Shown here piece by piece: positions 1 to 10,569 of a stretch of 64,000 bases of DNA. Each line of letters starts with the position of its first letter. The first letter of the stretch is position 1. The position numbers and the translations under genes are program-made. Source of the stretch: Plantibacter elymi (nom. nud.). Lineage in GTDB: Bacteria > Actinomycetota > Actinomycetes > Actinomycetales > Microbacteriaceae. The stretch covers positions 868,001 through 932,000 of the forward strand of contig NZ_FXWJ01000002.1 of the NCBI RefSeq assembly GCF_900177795.1. The letters run 5' to 3'. The notes under the pieces are model-generated. The model was not told the DNA's origin. It saw only the letters and a program-made list of their open reading frames with translations, and did no database searches.

Positions 1-1131
1 GCCGACGGGCTCGGACGCGAGCTGAACGCCCAGCGCGAGCAGTACCGCGAGCTCGCCGAGCGCCACCGCGCCGACGCCGAACGACGATCGCGACAGGAAC
101 ACGAGGAGAGCCAGGTCCTGCAGGCACTCGCGCCCGTCCAGCACAGCCTCGAGCACATGCAGGCGAAGGTCGCGGAACTCGAGCAGCAGCGCAGCCGTCA
201 GCACGGCGAGCTCGCCCAACAGCTGAAGACGGCTTCGGAGTCCGAGGAACGCCTGCGGTCCACGACGGAGTCACTCGCCTCGGCGCTCCGGAACAACGCC
301 ACCCGTGGCGTCTGGGGCGAGACCCAGCTCCGCAACGTCGTGGAAGCCGCGGGCCTCACGCAGCGCGTCGACTTCGACCTGCAGTCGAGCATCACGTCCG
401 ACAACGGCATCGGCCGACCCGACATGGTCGTGCGACTCCCCGGCGGCAAGTCGATCGCGGTCGACGCCAAGGTGCCGTTCGCGCAGTACCTCGAAGCCAG
501 CACGATCCCCGTCACCGCGACGGGCGAGGAGGCGGCACGACGCACCGCCCTCCTCGCGCAGCATGTGAAGGCCGTGCGGTCGCATGTCGACGCGCTCGCC
601 GCGAAGGGGTACTGGCGAGGCCTCGAGTCGAGCCCGGAGTTCGTGATCTGCTTCATCCCGAGCGAGTCGCTCCTCGCCGCAGCGCTCGAGGCCGACGCGA
701 GCCTGCTCGACTACGCCTTCGGCAAACGGGTCGCCCTCGCCTCCCCCGTCAACCTGTGGGCGGTCCTCAAGACGGTCGCGTTCACCTGGCAGCAGGACGT
801 CCTCACCGAGGACGCGAAGCGACTGTTCGACCTCGGCAAGGAGCTCTACCAGCGGCTCTCGACGCTGTCGGACCACGCCGACCGCCTGCGCCGGTCCATC
901 GAGAGCACGGTCACCAACTACAACCAGTTCGCCTCCTCGTTCGAGACCCGCGTGCTCGTCACGGCGCGCAAGCTCGACGCCCTCGACGAGGCGACGGTCA
1001 TCGGTCAGGTGAGCCAGAGCGACGCCTCACCGAAGCGCCTCACCGCACCGGAGGCGCAGCCCTCGCCGGAGCCGTCCGATGCCGGGCCGAGCGAGCTCGA
1101 GGCGCGACTCGCGCACCGGCTCCAGGACTGA
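1..1131 (+). CDS. rmuC: DNA recombination protein RmuC (5' truncated by window)
   Basis: The reading frame is open from base 1, so the start lies outside the window; 376 residues are visible. The N-terminal part is a charged, Glu/Gln/Arg-rich coiled coil. The RmuC core follows, with the conserved GVWGETQLRNVVEAAGL stretch and DMVVRLPGG...VDAKVPF, a restriction-endonuclease-like fold. RmuC homologues limit inversions at short inverted repeats in E. coli, but the biochemical activity is unsettled. The C-terminal tail is Pro/Ala/Ser-rich and variable. The gene converges on glpX, with a shared hairpin between them. Family assignment is firm; the role is inferred from homologues. Confidence 0.9.
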   Translation, partial: ADGLGRELNAQREQYRELAERHRADAERRSRQEHEESQVLQALAPVQHSLEHMQAKVAELEQQRSRQHGELAQQLKTASESEERLRSTTESLASALRNNATRGVWGETQLRNVVEAAGLTQRVDFDLQSSITSDNGIGRPDMVVRLPGGKSIAVDAKVPFAQYLEASTIPVTATGEEAARRTALLAQHVKAVRSHVDALAAKGYWRGLESSPEFVICFIPSESLLAAALEADASLLDYAFGKRVALASPVNLWAVLKTVAFTWQQDVLTEDAKRLFDLGKELYQRLSTLSDHADRLRRSIESTVTNYNQFASSFETRVLVTARKLDALDEATVIGQVSQSDASPKRLTAPEAQPSPEPSDAGPSELEARLAHRLQD

Positions 1132-1151
1132 CCGGCACGAACGCCGCACGA

Positions 1152-1193
1152 CGAAGCGCCCGGCCCCACCGCGAGGTGGGACCGGGCGCTTCG
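1152..1193. terminator. Bidirectional terminator, rmuC/glpX
   Basis: A 12-bp arm CGAAGCGCCCGG pairs with CCGGGCGCTTCG. A C-A mismatch follows, then a 6-bp inner stem (CCCACC/GGTGGG) closed by a GCGA loop. It lies between the convergent stops of rmuC and glpX and could serve both. Confidence 0.75.
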
Positions 1194-1210
1194 CTCTGCT
1201 GCAGGAGCGG

Positions 1211-2197
1211 CTACAGCCACTTCGCAGCGAGGTGGTCCGCCTCGACGCGACGGATGGTGCCGGACCGCGACCGCAGCACGAGGCTCTCGGTGCGGATGAT
1301 CGGACCCTTGCGCTGCACACCGTCGACGAGTTCACCGTGGGTGACGCCCGTCGCGACGAAGTACGTGTTGTCGCCACGGACGAGGTCGTTCGCGCCGAGG
1401 ACGCGGTCGAGGTCGTGACCGGCCGCAAGAGCACGCTCGCGCTCGGCGTCGTCCTTCGGCATGAGCTTGCCCTGGATGAGCCCGCCGAGCGCCTTCACTG
1501 CACACGCGGTGATGATGCCCTCAGGCGTGCCACCGATGCCGACGCACATGTCGATCCGCGAGTCGTAGCGCGCGGCGTTGATGCCACCCGCGACGTCGCC
1601 GTCGAGCAGCAACCGCGTCCCGGCACCTGCGGCGCGGATCTCCTCGATGAGCTGCGCGTGGCGCGGTCGGTCGAGGACGGCGACGCGGATGTCCTCGGGC
1701 TGCTTGCCCTTGGCCTTCGCGAGCTCGCGGATGTTGTCGCCGATGGACTGGCTGATGTCGACGACACCGATGCCGTCGGCGCCGGTGACGATCTTGTCCA
1801 TGTAGAACACCGCGGACGGGTCGAACATGCTGCCGCGGTCGGAGACGGCGATGACGGAGAGGGCGTTCTGACGCCCGGCGGCGGTGAGGCTCGTACCGTC
1901 GATCGGGTCGACGGCGATGTCGCAGGACGGGCCGCGGCCGTTGCCGACGTGCTCGCCGTTGAACAGCATGGGCGCTTCGTCCTTCTCGCCCTCGCCGATG
2001 ACGACCACGCCGTCGAAGTTGACGGTGCCGAGGAAGGCGCGCATCGCGTCGACCGCCGCACCGTCTGCGGCGTTCTTGTCGCCTCGCCCGATGAACGGCG
2101 CCGCCCGGATCGCGGCGGCCTCCGTCGCTCTCACGAGCTCCATGGCGAGGTTGCGGTCGGGCTGCAGATAGTGGGAGCCGGTTTCAGGCTGGGTCAC
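1211..2197 (-). CDS. glpX: Class II fructose-1,6-bisphosphatase (GlpX)
   Basis: Hydrolyses fructose-1,6-bisphosphate to fructose-6-phosphate, the committed cytosolic step of gluconeogenesis. The 328-residue protein shows DRNLAMELVRATEAAA near the N-terminus, then GEGEKDEAPML and DPIDGTSL, the metal- and phosphate-binding acidic motifs of the lithium-sensitive phosphatase fold. I chose GTG at 2197 because GGAGG sits five bases upstream; an ATG at 2209 would add four residues and overlaps that Shine-Dalgarno. A second glpX-like gene lies immediately upstream in the same direction. This copy looks like the standard actinobacterial GlpX (Rv1099c type). Confidence 0.93.
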   Translation of the reverse strand: MTQPETGSHYLQPDRNLAMELVRATEAAAIRAAPFIGRGDKNAADGAAVDAMRAFLGTVNFDGVVVIGEGEKDEAPMLFNGEHVGNGRGPSCDIAVDPIDGTSLTAAGRQNALSVIAVSDRGSMFDPSAVFYMDKIVTGADGIGVVDISQSIGDNIRELAKAKGKQPEDIRVAVLDRPRHAQLIEEIRAAGAGTRLLLDGDVAGGINAARYDSRIDMCVGIGGTPEGIITACAVKALGGLIQGKLMPKDDAERERALAAGHDLDRVLGANDLVRGDNTYFVATGVTHGELVDGVQRKGPIIRTESLVLRSRSGTIRRVEADHLAAKWL

Positions 2198-2259
2198 TGG
2201 ATCCTCCATGGATCGCTCGCCTCGTGGGACACGACGCTTCGGTGGATGAGGGTTTCAGC

Positions 2260-3255
2260 CTATCGAACCGGGCTGGGAAGGCCGCTGGGTGCGTCTCGAT
2301 CGAGGCGCTTCCGTGACCTCGTCAGCGGGCTCCCGGGACCGACGACGACGGACTCGACGATGGCTGAACCGTCGTCCTCCAGACGCACCCCGGCGAGCTC
2401 GTGCCCAGCGGCGAGCGCGGTCGACGTGACGGCGCTGAGCAGCAGCCAGGCGTCATCGCGGCAGAGTTCGTCGAGCGGGACCTCGCGGTCGAGATCGGTC
2501 CCCGCCTCGACGAGCCGCGCACGTTCCTCCGGCGACTGCGGTGCGAAGCGCGCCGTCATCCACCCGCCGAGGGCCCGGACCGCGGCGGCCGTGAGGATGC
2601 CCTCAGGGGCTCCGCCCACACCGAGCAGCAGATCGAGGTCGCCGTCGGCGGCCGCGGCTCGCAGTGACAGGGCGACGTCGCCGTCCATGAAGCTCACGAG
2701 CCCGGCACCGGCGGCGGTCACGGCCTGGGCGGTCGCCGCGTTCCGAGGACGTTCCTGGACCGCGACCCGCAGCTGCTCGACCGGCCGCCCCAGCCGCGCC
2801 GCGAGCCGGTCGAGGGTCACCACGATCGGGTCGGCCAGCGACAACTCGCGTCCCCCACCGGCGGCGACGAGCTTCTCGAGGTAGTACGCCGGCCCGATGT
2901 CGAACATGGCACCGCGCGGGGCGATGGCGATCACGGCGACGGAGTCCGGCTTCCCGGAGGCCGCGAGCTTCGTGCCGTCCACGGGGTCGACGGCGAGGTC
3001 GATCGCCGGCCCGGAACCCATGCCGAAACGCTCCCCGACGAACAGCATGGGCGCCTGGTCCTTCTCGCCCTCCCCCACGACGACGCGCCCGTCGACCGGG
3101 AGCGATTCGAGCGCCCGGCGGAGCGCATCGACGGCGACCCCGTCGATGCGCATGCCGTCACCGCCTCCGACGAGACCCGCGACGGCCGCAGCGGCGGCCC
3201 TCGTGGCGTCGAGGAAGCCGTCGAGGAGGTCGGTGTCCGGAGCGCGCTCGATCAT
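2260..3255 (-). CDS. Second class II fructose-1,6-bisphosphatase-like protein
   Basis: This 331-residue protein belongs to the GlpX family but diverges from its neighbour. It keeps GEGEKDQAPML, the acidic DPVDGTKLA motif and GVGGAPEGILTAAAVRALGG, so the catalytic framework appears intact. The N-terminus (LDGFLDATRAAAAAVAGLVGG) differs from classical GlpX. It sits 62 bases upstream of glpX on the same strand and divergently from fba, suggesting a gluconeogenic or sugar-phosphate locus. Some class II enzymes also hydrolyse sedoheptulose-1,7-bisphosphate or inositol phosphates, so the substrate cannot be settled here. GGGGA before the ATG at 3255 supports the start. Confidence 0.85.
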   Translation of the reverse strand: MIERAPDTDLLDGFLDATRAAAAAVAGLVGGGDGMRIDGVAVDALRRALESLPVDGRVVVGEGEKDQAPMLFVGERFGMGSGPAIDLAVDPVDGTKLAASGKPDSVAVIAIAPRGAMFDIGPAYYLEKLVAAGGGRELSLADPIVVTLDRLAARLGRPVEQLRVAVQERPRNAATAQAVTAAGAGLVSFMDGDVALSLRAAAADGDLDLLLGVGGAPEGILTAAAVRALGGWMTARFAPQSPEERARLVEAGTDLDREVPLDELCRDDAWLLLSAVTSTALAAGHELAGVRLEDDGSAIVESVVVGPGSPLTRSRKRLDRDAPSGLPSPVR

Positions 3256-3292
3256 GTCCCCATCGTGCCGTATGCCTCGGAGCCCGAGTCAC

Positions 3293-3298
3293 TAGACT
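3293..3298 (+). promoter_or_regulatory. -10 box of fba
   Basis: TAGACT lies about 33 bases before the fba start and would give a short 5' UTR containing AAGGAG. No clear -35 box is seen. Confidence 0.45.
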
Positions 3299-3331
3299 TC
3301 AAGGCGAATCGTCCCCACGCAAGGAGAAGAC

Positions 3332-4357
<1,026 letters not shown>

Positions 4358-4374
4358 TCACCCACACGAACAGC

Positions 4375-4406
4375 ACGGGCCCGGCATCGCTGCCGGGCCC
4401 GTTCTT
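4375..4406 (+). terminator. Rho-independent terminator after fba
   Basis: A perfect 12-bp stem ACGGGCCCGGCA/TGCCGGGCCCGT with a TCGC loop is followed by TCTT, 17 bases after the fba stop. Confidence 0.85.
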
Positions 4407-4419
4407 CGTGTGTGGACGG

Positions 4420-5028
4420 CTACGGCTGCTGCGAGCGGACATACTCCATGAACGCCGGGTCGGCACCCATGGCCACGGCGAGACAGATCACCACGACCAG
4501 GTTCGCCGCGACACCGGCGACGAGCGGGATCCAGAAGGTCAGTCGACCCGCGCGGAGGGACCGGCTCGACAGGATGATGGCGCCCACCCACAGGGCGATC
4601 TGGAGACCGAGCGCCAGGATGCCCATGGCGCTCGCGAGACCGTCCGAGGAGTACCCCGAGACACCCATCTGCACGAGTGCGGGGCGGATCAGGCCGGGGA
4701 GGTCGAGCAAGCCCGGCATGGTCACGATCAGGCCGACGAGGCCGAGTCCGAGCAGGATCGACGTCGCGATCCGGTCTCCGGCGACGGGTCGTCTGGCGGC
4801 CACGGTCGGAGCGCCCGGCTGCAGCACCCCAGGCTCATGGGCCTGCTCACGCGTCTGCTCGCGGAGGGTCGGCTCCTGCTGCTGCCGCGGTTGCCGTTCG
4901 ACGGGGACGACCGGCGCGATGCCGAGCTCCTCCGCCCGCTGCTCGTCGATCGGCTCGGCGATCCGGGCACGCTGCTCCTCGGGGGACGCGTACTCACCGA
5001 ACTGCGGACGGGGGCGGGATTCGCTCAT
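4420..5028 (-). CDS. Small membrane protein, DUF6264-like
   Basis: A 202-residue protein. The first ~85 residues are hydrophilic and rich in Glu, Gln, Arg and Pro, with no signal peptide. Three hydrophobic segments follow (about residues 88-110, 132-156 and 164-190). The start codon overlaps the ispH stop as ATGA, so the two are probably translationally coupled. The architecture recalls proteins annotated as DUF6264 in Microbacteriaceae; that name is from memory and the function is unknown. Confidence 0.7.
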   Translation of the reverse strand: MSESRPRPQFGEYASPEEQRARIAEPIDEQRAEELGIAPVVPVERQPRQQQEPTLREQTREQAHEPGVLQPGAPTVAARRPVAGDRIATSILLGLGLVGLIVTMPGLLDLPGLIRPALVQMGVSGYSSDGLASAMGILALGLQIALWVGAIILSSRSLRAGRLTFWIPLVAGVAANLVVVICLAVAMGADPAFMEYVRSQQP

Positions 5029-6095
5029 GGTCGACGCCCTCCCAGGGCGCGCGGATCGGTCGTGCCGGCAAGGTCTTTGCGCAGCTCCTTCGGCAGGGAG
5101 AACATGAGGTCCTCCTCGGCCGTCTTGACTTCCTGCACCGCGCCGTAGCCGGCTCCGGAGAGTTCTTCGAGGACCTCGTCGACGAGGACCTCCGGCACGG
5201 AGGCGCCGCTGGTGACACCGACCGTGACGACGCCGTCGAGCCAGGCCTGCTGGATCTCGTGCGCGTAGTCGACGCGGTAGGCGGCCTTCGCGCCGTATTC
5301 GAGCGCGACCTCCACGAGGCGCACCGAGTTCGACGAGTTCGCCGACCCGACCACGATCACGAGGTCAGCGTCCTGAGCGACCTTCTTGATGGCGACCTGG
5401 CGGTTCTGGGTCGCGTAGCAGATGTCGTCGCTCGGCGGATCCTGGAGCTTCGGGAACCGCTCGCGCAGGCGGCGGACCGTCTCCATGGTCTCGTCCACCG
5501 ACAGCGTGGTCTGCGAGAGCCACACGACCTTGTCGGGGTCGGTGACGACGAGGTCGTCGACGGCCTCCGGGCTCGTCACGAGCGTGACGTGGTCGGGCGC
5601 TTCACCGGCCGTCCCCTCGACCTCCTCGTGCCCCTCGTGTCCGATGAGCAGGATCTCGTAGTCGTCGCGGGCGAAGCGCACGGCCTCGCGGTGGACCTTG
5701 GTGACGAGCGGGCAGGTGGCGTCGATCGCGAGCAGCCCGCGGTCGGCGGCGGCATCGACCACGGCGGGCGAGACGCCATGCGCGCTGAAGACGATGTGCG
5801 CGCCGGACGGCACCTCGTCGACCTCTTCCACGAACACCGCGCCCTGGGCCTCGAGCTGGTCGACGACGTGCACGTTGTGCACGATCTGCTTCCGGACGTA
5901 CACCGGCGCGCCATAGTGCTCGAGCGCCTTCTCGACGGCGACGACCGCGCGGTCCACGCCGGCGCAGTAGCCCCGAGGGGCGGCGAGCAGGACGCGCTTC
6001 TCGCCGGCGACGGGGAGGTCTGCGAGGCGTCCGGCGATGCGTCGGAGCCTCGGCATGCCGAGGCCGATGGCTGGGGCGTCGCGGAGATCGGTCAC
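5025..6095 (-). CDS. ispH: 4-hydroxy-3-methylbut-2-enyl diphosphate reductase
   Basis: Last enzyme of the non-mevalonate (MEP) pathway, reducing HMBPP to IPP and DMAPP through a 4Fe-4S cluster. All three cluster cysteines are visible: APRGYCAGV near residue 43, IDATCPLV and DDICYATQN. The E-T-T/HGVSP substrate motifs are also present (VFSAHGVS). At 356 residues it is of normal length with a slightly long N-terminus. The GTG start at 6095 lies six bases after a TAGAAT box, so transcription is probably leaderless. It supplies the precursor used by UppS elsewhere in the window. Confidence 0.95.
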   Translation of the reverse strand: MTDLRDAPAIGLGMPRLRRIAGRLADLPVAGEKRVLLAAPRGYCAGVDRAVVAVEKALEHYGAPVYVRKQIVHNVHVVDQLEAQGAVFVEEVDEVPSGAHIVFSAHGVSPAVVDAAADRGLLAIDATCPLVTKVHREAVRFARDDYEILLIGHEGHEEVEGTAGEAPDHVTLVTSPEAVDDLVVTDPDKVVWLSQTTLSVDETMETVRRLRERFPKLQDPPSDDICYATQNRQVAIKKVAQDADLVIVVGSANSSNSVRLVEVALEYGAKAAYRVDYAHEIQQAWLDGVVTVGVTSGASVPEVLVDEVLEELSGAGYGAVQEVKTAEEDLMFSLPKELRKDLAGTTDPRALGGRRP

Positions 6096-6101
6096 GTGTG
6101 G

Positions 6102-6107
6102 ATTCTA
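6102..6107 (-). promoter_or_regulatory. Leaderless promoter -10 box of ispH
   Basis: Reads TAGAAT on the minus strand, followed by CCACAC and the GTG start. A start site six to seven bases downstream would fall on the start codon. Confidence 0.6.
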
Positions 6108-6178
6108 CGCGGCAGCGCTCGGGAGTCGGCCGTGAACGCCCGGGTGGTCCGCGACCCCGCGCCGTCGGTGCTCGCGGC

Positions 6179-6184
6179 TAGGCT
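6179..6184 (+). promoter_or_regulatory. Leaderless promoter -10 box of xseA
   Basis: TAGGCT is followed by TGAGGG and then ATG. It is divergent from the ispH promoter within a 95-bp intergenic space. Confidence 0.6.
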
Positions 6185-6190
6185 TGAGGG

Positions 6191-7450
6191 ATGAGCGATG
6201 CACCGGCCACCATGGAAGCCCCCTGGCCGGTCGCGCTCCTCGGCACGAAGCTCCGCGACTACATCGACCGCCTCGGCACGGTCTGGGTCGAGGGCGAGAT
6301 CACGCAGTGGGGCGCCTCGGGCGGTAACGTCTACGGCAAGCTCAAAGACCTCGAGATCGATGCGACGGTCGGGTTCACCATCTGGTCGTCCGTCCGCGCG
6401 AAGATCCCCGCCGACCTCAAGCAAGGCGACCACGTGGTCGCGTTGGTCAAGCCGAACTACTGGCTCAAGGGCGGCACGCTCACCATGCAGGTCATGGCGA
6501 TGAAGCACGTCGGCATCGGCGACCTCCTCGAGCGACTCGAACGACTCCGTCGGCAGCTCGCCGAGGAGGGGCTCTTCGACGCGTCGCGCAAGCGGCCGCT
6601 GCCGTTCCTCCCGCAGTGCATCGGGCTGGTCACCGGCAAGGACTCCGACGCCGAGAAGGACGTCCTGCGCAACGCGGAGCTGCGCTGGCCGTCGGTCCGG
6701 TTCCGCGTCGTCCACGCCGCCGTCCAGGGCGACCGCACCCCCGGCGACGTCGTGAGCGCCTTGCAGACGCTCGACGCCGACCCCGAGGTCGACGTCATCA
6801 TCGTCGCGCGTGGCGGCGGCGACTTCCAGAACCTCCTCGGGTTCAGCGACGAACGCGTGGTCAGAGCCGCGGCCGCCTGCACCACGCCCCTCGTGAGCGC
6901 CATCGGCCACGAGGCGGACCGCCCACTGCTCGACGACGTCGCCGACCTCCGCGCCTCCACACCGACCGATGCCGCCAAGCGGGTCGTCCCCGACGTCGCG
7001 GAGGAGTTCGCTCGCGTGCAGCAGGCCCGCGTCCGGTTGTCCTCCCGGGTGACCTCCTTGCTCGGTCACGAGATCGACCGACTCGCGACCCTCCGCACCC
7101 GTCCTGCGCTCGCCGACCCGTCCTGGATCGTCGACTCGCGGGCGGACGAGCTGACCCGCACGGTCGCGAGGGGTGCCGAGCTCATCGACCGCGCCGTCGA
7201 GCGCTCCCAGCGCGAGGTGACGGAACTGCGCGCGCACCTCCGCGCCCTGTCGCCGCAGCGCACGCTCGACCGCGGCTACGCCATCGTCCAGCGAGCGGAC
7301 CCGGAGGCCGGTGTCCCGGGTGGCGCGGTCATCCGCGCGGAGGCCGACGCCCCCGCCGGCACGGAGCTCCTGGTCACCCTCGCCTCCGGCGCGATCGGCG
7401 CCTCCAGTACCGGCCCGGCCACGGCTGCCGCCCGGACCGACGACGAATAG
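6191..7450 (+). CDS. xseA: Exodeoxyribonuclease VII large subunit
   Basis: Catalytic subunit of ExoVII, which degrades single-stranded DNA from both ends. The 419 residues begin with an OB-fold domain (WVEGEITQWGASGGNVYGKLKD). The nuclease core follows with the family motif VITGKDSDAEKDVLRN-like segment, the IIVARGGGDFQNLLGFSDE stretch and SAIGHEADRPLLDDVADLRASTPTDAA. The C-terminal third is helical, as expected for the coiled arm that binds XseB. It is the first gene of an apparent xseA-xseB-DUF4245-carbonic anhydrase operon. Confidence 0.95.
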   Translation: MSDAPATMEAPWPVALLGTKLRDYIDRLGTVWVEGEITQWGASGGNVYGKLKDLEIDATVGFTIWSSVRAKIPADLKQGDHVVALVKPNYWLKGGTLTMQVMAMKHVGIGDLLERLERLRRQLAEEGLFDASRKRPLPFLPQCIGLVTGKDSDAEKDVLRNAELRWPSVRFRVVHAAVQGDRTPGDVVSALQTLDADPEVDVIIVARGGGDFQNLLGFSDERVVRAAAACTTPLVSAIGHEADRPLLDDVADLRASTPTDAAKRVVPDVAEEFARVQQARVRLSSRVTSLLGHEIDRLATLRTRPALADPSWIVDSRADELTRTVARGAELIDRAVERSQREVTELRAHLRALSPQRTLDRGYAIVQRADPEAGVPGGAVIRAEADAPAGTELLVTLASGAIGASSTGPATAAARTDDE

Positions 7451-7459
7451 GATAGAAGC

Positions 7460-7696
7460 ATGCCAACCCCCTCCGATGTCCAGGAGCTCAGCTATGAGCA
7501 GGCACGCGACGAGCTCGTGCGTGTCGTGTCCGAGCTGGAGCAGGGCTCGGCGTCGCTCGAGGACTCCCTCCGGCTCTGGGAGCGCGGTGAACAGCTCGCC
7601 CAGCGCTGCGAGGAGTGGCTGATCGGCGCGAAGGCACGGCTGGACGCGGCTCGCGCCGCCCAGCTCGGATCCGGCACTCCGGACGCATCGCGGTGA
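7460..7696 (+). CDS. xseB: Exodeoxyribonuclease VII small subunit
   Basis: A 78-residue helical protein with the XseB signature [38 protein letters not shown]. It starts nine bases after the xseA stop. Several XseB copies wrap the XseA arm to form active ExoVII. Its stop overlaps the GTG of the next gene (GTGA), so the genes are likely co-translated. Confidence 0.94.
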   Translation: MPTPSDVQELSYEQARDELVRVVSELEQGSASLEDSLRLWERGEQLAQRCEEWLIGAKARLDAARAAQLGSGTPDASR

Positions 7697-8388
7697 AGGA
7701 CACCAAGCCGCCGCGCGTCGTGGCCGAGCTCGGTCGCCCCGAGACGCCGCAGGAGACGGCCGACCGCAAGGCGGAGAACTCCCGCCTGTACCGCTCGCGC
7801 AAGACCGTCAACAACCTCGTCCTGTCGCTCCTGGCCACGGTCGGTCTCGTGGTCGTGATCGTGCTCGCCGTGCCCCGAGGTGAGGCCCCGGAACGCCCGA
7901 CCGTCGACTACGCGCAGCTCGCCGGTCAGGCGCAGCCCGACCTCCCCGTCCCGCTCCTCACCCCCGAGCTCGGCGACGACTGGGGCAGCAACTACGCCGA
8001 CGTCCGCACCGCAGCCTCACCGGTCGCCGGCACGCCCGACATCCGCTCCTGGAACGTCGGGCTCATCTCCCCCGACGACGAGTTCGTCGGCCTCGTCCAG
8101 GGCGTCGACGCCAACGACACCTGGCTCCTCGCCGAGCTCGACGAAGCCCGGCCCACCGGAACCGTCACCATCGACGGCGTCGAGTGGATCGAATACGCGA
8201 ACGGCAGCGGCTCCGACGACGGCAACGTCGCGTACGCCCTGTCGACCGTCGCCGGTCGGAGCACGATCGCCGTGTTCGGCACGGCGAAGCCCGAGTACGT
8301 CCTCGATGTCGCACGGTCCGTGCGCACCGGGGTCACCGCCAACCTCGACGCCCCGTCGGGCGCGCCTGCAGAAACGGACTCAGAATGA
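7693..8388 (+). CDS. DUF4245 family membrane-anchored protein
   Basis: A 231-residue protein starting at a GTG that overlaps the xseB stop. A longer frame from 7615 exists but would run through xseB and is not credible. A cytosolic N-terminus of about 35 residues precedes one transmembrane helix ([19 protein letters not shown]). An extracytoplasmic domain of about 170 residues follows, with no cysteines. DUF4245 is found next to xseB in actinobacteria (Rv1100-like); its function is unknown. It overlaps the next start by ATGA. Confidence 0.85.
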   Translation: MKDTKPPRVVAELGRPETPQETADRKAENSRLYRSRKTVNNLVLSLLATVGLVVVIVLAVPRGEAPERPTVDYAQLAGQAQPDLPVPLLTPELGDDWGSNYADVRTAASPVAGTPDIRSWNVGLISPDDEFVGLVQGVDANDTWLLAELDEARPTGTVTIDGVEWIEYANGSGSDDGNVAYALSTVAGRSTIAVFGTAKPEYVLDVARSVRTGVTANLDAPSGAPAETDSE

Positions 8389-9026
8389 CCCAGAAGCGCC
8401 CCGGTGCCGTCTGGCGCGAGATGCAGCGCGGTAACGCGCGGTTCGTCGCCGGTCAGCCCGCCCATCCCCGCCAGGACGTCGAACGCCGCGCCACCCTCGC
8501 GCACTCCCAGGCCCCGGAGGCGGTCATCTTCGGCTGCTCCGACTCCCGCCTCGCGGCCGAGATCATCTTCGACAAGGGACTCGGCGACCTCTTCGTCGTC
8601 CGCAACGCCGGCCAGATCGTCTCCGACTCGGTGCTCGGCACCCTGGAGTACGCCGTCGGCGTCCTGCAGGTCCCGCTCATCCTCGTGCTCGCGCACGACG
8701 AGTGCGGCGCCGTCCGCGCGGCGATCGACTCGCAGATCGAGGACGCCACCCCGCTCCCCCCGTACATCGACCAGCTGATCCAGCAGATCGTCCCCGCCGT
8801 GAGTGCGGTCGCCGGCCCTGCACCGATCGACGCCGCCTCCGTCGACACCTCCGAGGTCGGACGACGCCACCTCCGCCGCACCGTCATGGAGGTCGTCTCG
8901 CGCTCCGAGCTCATCAGCGACGCCGTGGCGGCCGGGACAGTCGCCATCATCGGCGCGAACTACAAGCTCCTCGAGGGCACCGCCGTCGCCGACATCGTGA
9001 TCGGCGACGTCACCGTCCCCGAATGA
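8385..9026 (+). CDS. Beta-class carbonic anhydrase
   Basis: Zn-dependent interconversion of CO2 and bicarbonate. The 213 residues carry the beta-class zinc site: Cys and the Asp-Arg dyad in [11 protein letters not shown], then His and Cys in [12 protein letters not shown] at 8385 overlaps the DUF4245 stop (ATGA). A much longer frame upstream exists but has no homology and overlaps DUF4245. Location at the end of the xseA operon looks incidental to its metabolism. A gene symbol is not given because several actinobacterial paralogues exist. Confidence 0.93.
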   Translation: MTQKRPGAVWREMQRGNARFVAGQPAHPRQDVERRATLAHSQAPEAVIFGCSDSRLAAEIIFDKGLGDLFVVRNAGQIVSDSVLGTLEYAVGVLQVPLILVLAHDECGAVRAAIDSQIEDATPLPPYIDQLIQQIVPAVSAVAGPAPIDAASVDTSEVGRRHLRRTVMEVVSRSELISDAVAAGTVAIIGANYKLLEGTAVADIVIGDVTVPE

Positions 9027-9093
9027 CCTCCACCCCGCTCACCGACCGGTCGAGCGCAGCACCACCGCAATCGCACGAAGGAGAACGAACAGC

Positions 9094-10497
9094 GTGGTAG
9101 ACACCTCAGCAACCGAGTACCGCATCGAACACGACACCATGGGCGAGGTGCGGGTCCCCGCGAACGCGCTCTACGGCGCGCAGACGCAGCGGGCCGTCGA
9201 GAACTTCCCGATCTCGGGCAGCGGGCTCGAGTCGGCGCAGATCGCCTCGCTGGCCCGGATCAAGAAGTCCGCGGCACTCGCCAACGCCAAGCTCGGCGTC
9301 CTCGACCAGGGTGTCGCCGACGCGATCGCCGCAGCGGCCGACGAGGTCATCACCGGCGCCCACGACGCGCAGTTCCCGGTCGACACCTACCAGACCGGCA
9401 GCGGCACCTCGTCGAACATGAACATGAACGAGGTCCTGGCGACGCTCGCGAGCGCGCGCCTCGGCAGCCCGGTGCACCCCAACGACCACGTCAACGCCTC
9501 GCAGTCCTCCAACGACGTCTTCCCGACCTCGGTGCACATCGCGGTCACGAGCGCCCTCATCGACGACCTCATCCCGGCACTCGACCACCTGGCCGTGTCG
9601 CTCGAACGCAAGGCCGAGCTGTGGAAGACCGCGGTGAAGCCCGGGCGCACGCACCTCATGGACGCCACGCCGGTCACCCTCGGCCAGGAGTTCGGTGGCT
9701 ACGCGCGCCAGATGCGTCTCGGCATCGAGCGTGTGCGCACGGCGCTCCCCCGCGTCGCAGAGGTCCCGCTCGGCGGAACCGCGACGGGCACCGGCATCAA
9801 CACGCCGAAGGGCTTCCCCCAGCTCGTCATCGAGCTGCTGGCGCAGGAGACCGAGCTGCCCATCACCGAGGCCCAGGACCACTTCGAGGCCCAGGGCGCT
9901 CGCGACGGGCTCGTCGACGCCTCCGGGGCCCTCCGGGTCATCGCGGTGAGCCTGACGAAGATCTGCAACGACCTCCGCTGGATGGGCTCGGGCCCGAACA
10001 CCGGTCTCGGCGAGCTGCACATCCCCGACCTCCAGCCGGGGTCATCGATCATGCCCGGCAAGGTGAACCCCGTGATCCCGGAGGCCGTCCTGATGGTCGG
10101 CGCACGGGTCATCGGCAACGACGCGACCATCGCCTGGGCCGGCGCCTCGGGCTCCTTCGAGCTCAACGTGGCGATCCCGGTCATGGGCACGGCGCTCCTC
10201 GAGAGCATCCGTCTCCTGTCGAACGCGACCCGGGTCCTCGCCGACAAGACCGTCGACGGCCTCGAGGCCAACCTCGACCGCGCTGCGGCACTCGCCGGCT
10301 CCTCGCCCTCGATCGTCACCCCGCTGAACAAGATCATCGGTTACGAGTCGGCGGCGAAGATCGCCAAGCACTCCGTCGCCAAGGGACTGACCGTCCGCGA
10401 GGCCGTCGTCGACCTCGGGTTCGTCGAACGCGGCGAGATCACGGAGGAGCAGCTCGACACGGCGCTCGACGTCCTCTCGATGACGCACCCCGGCTGA
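9094..10497 (+). CDS. fumC: Class II fumarate hydratase
   Basis: Fe-independent fumarase, converting fumarate to malate in the TCA cycle. The 467 residues include the superfamily signature [12 protein letters not shown] with the catalytic Ser loop, plus [13 protein letters not shown] and [15 protein letters not shown]. It starts at GTG, with GAAGGAGAA about ten bases upstream. It is followed by a strong terminator. Length and motifs are normal for FumC; the related argininosuccinase/aspartase families differ in the signature region. Confidence 0.95.
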   Translation: MVDTSATEYRIEHDTMGEVRVPANALYGAQTQRAVENFPISGSGLESAQIASLARIKKSAALANAKLGVLDQGVADAIAAAADEVITGAHDAQFPVDTYQTGSGTSSNMNMNEVLATLASARLGSPVHPNDHVNASQSSNDVFPTSVHIAVTSALIDDLIPALDHLAVSLERKAELWKTAVKPGRTHLMDATPVTLGQEFGGYARQMRLGIERVRTALPRVAEVPLGGTATGTGINTPKGFPQLVIELLAQETELPITEAQDHFEAQGARDGLVDASGALRVIAVSLTKICNDLRWMGSGPNTGLGELHIPDLQPGSSIMPGKVNPVIPEAVLMVGARVIGNDATIAWAGASGSFELNVAIPVMGTALLESIRLLSNATRVLADKTVDGLEANLDRAAALAGSSPSIVTPLNKIIGYESAAKIAKHSVAKGLTVREAVVDLGFVERGEITEEQLDTALDVLSMTHPG

Positions 10498-10522
10498 GTC
10501 GACCTGCGCGTCGAACGACCGA

Positions 10523-10556
10523 ACGGCCCCGGAACCCTCGCGGTTCCGGGGCCGTC
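10523..10556. terminator. Terminator between fumC and A24 peptidase
   Basis: A perfect 14-bp stem ACGGCCCCGGAACC/GGTTCCGGGGCCGT with a five-base loop lies 25 bases after the fumC stop and before the convergent prepilin peptidase stop. Confidence 0.85.
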
Positions 10557-10569
10557 TCCGTCCGTGTGG

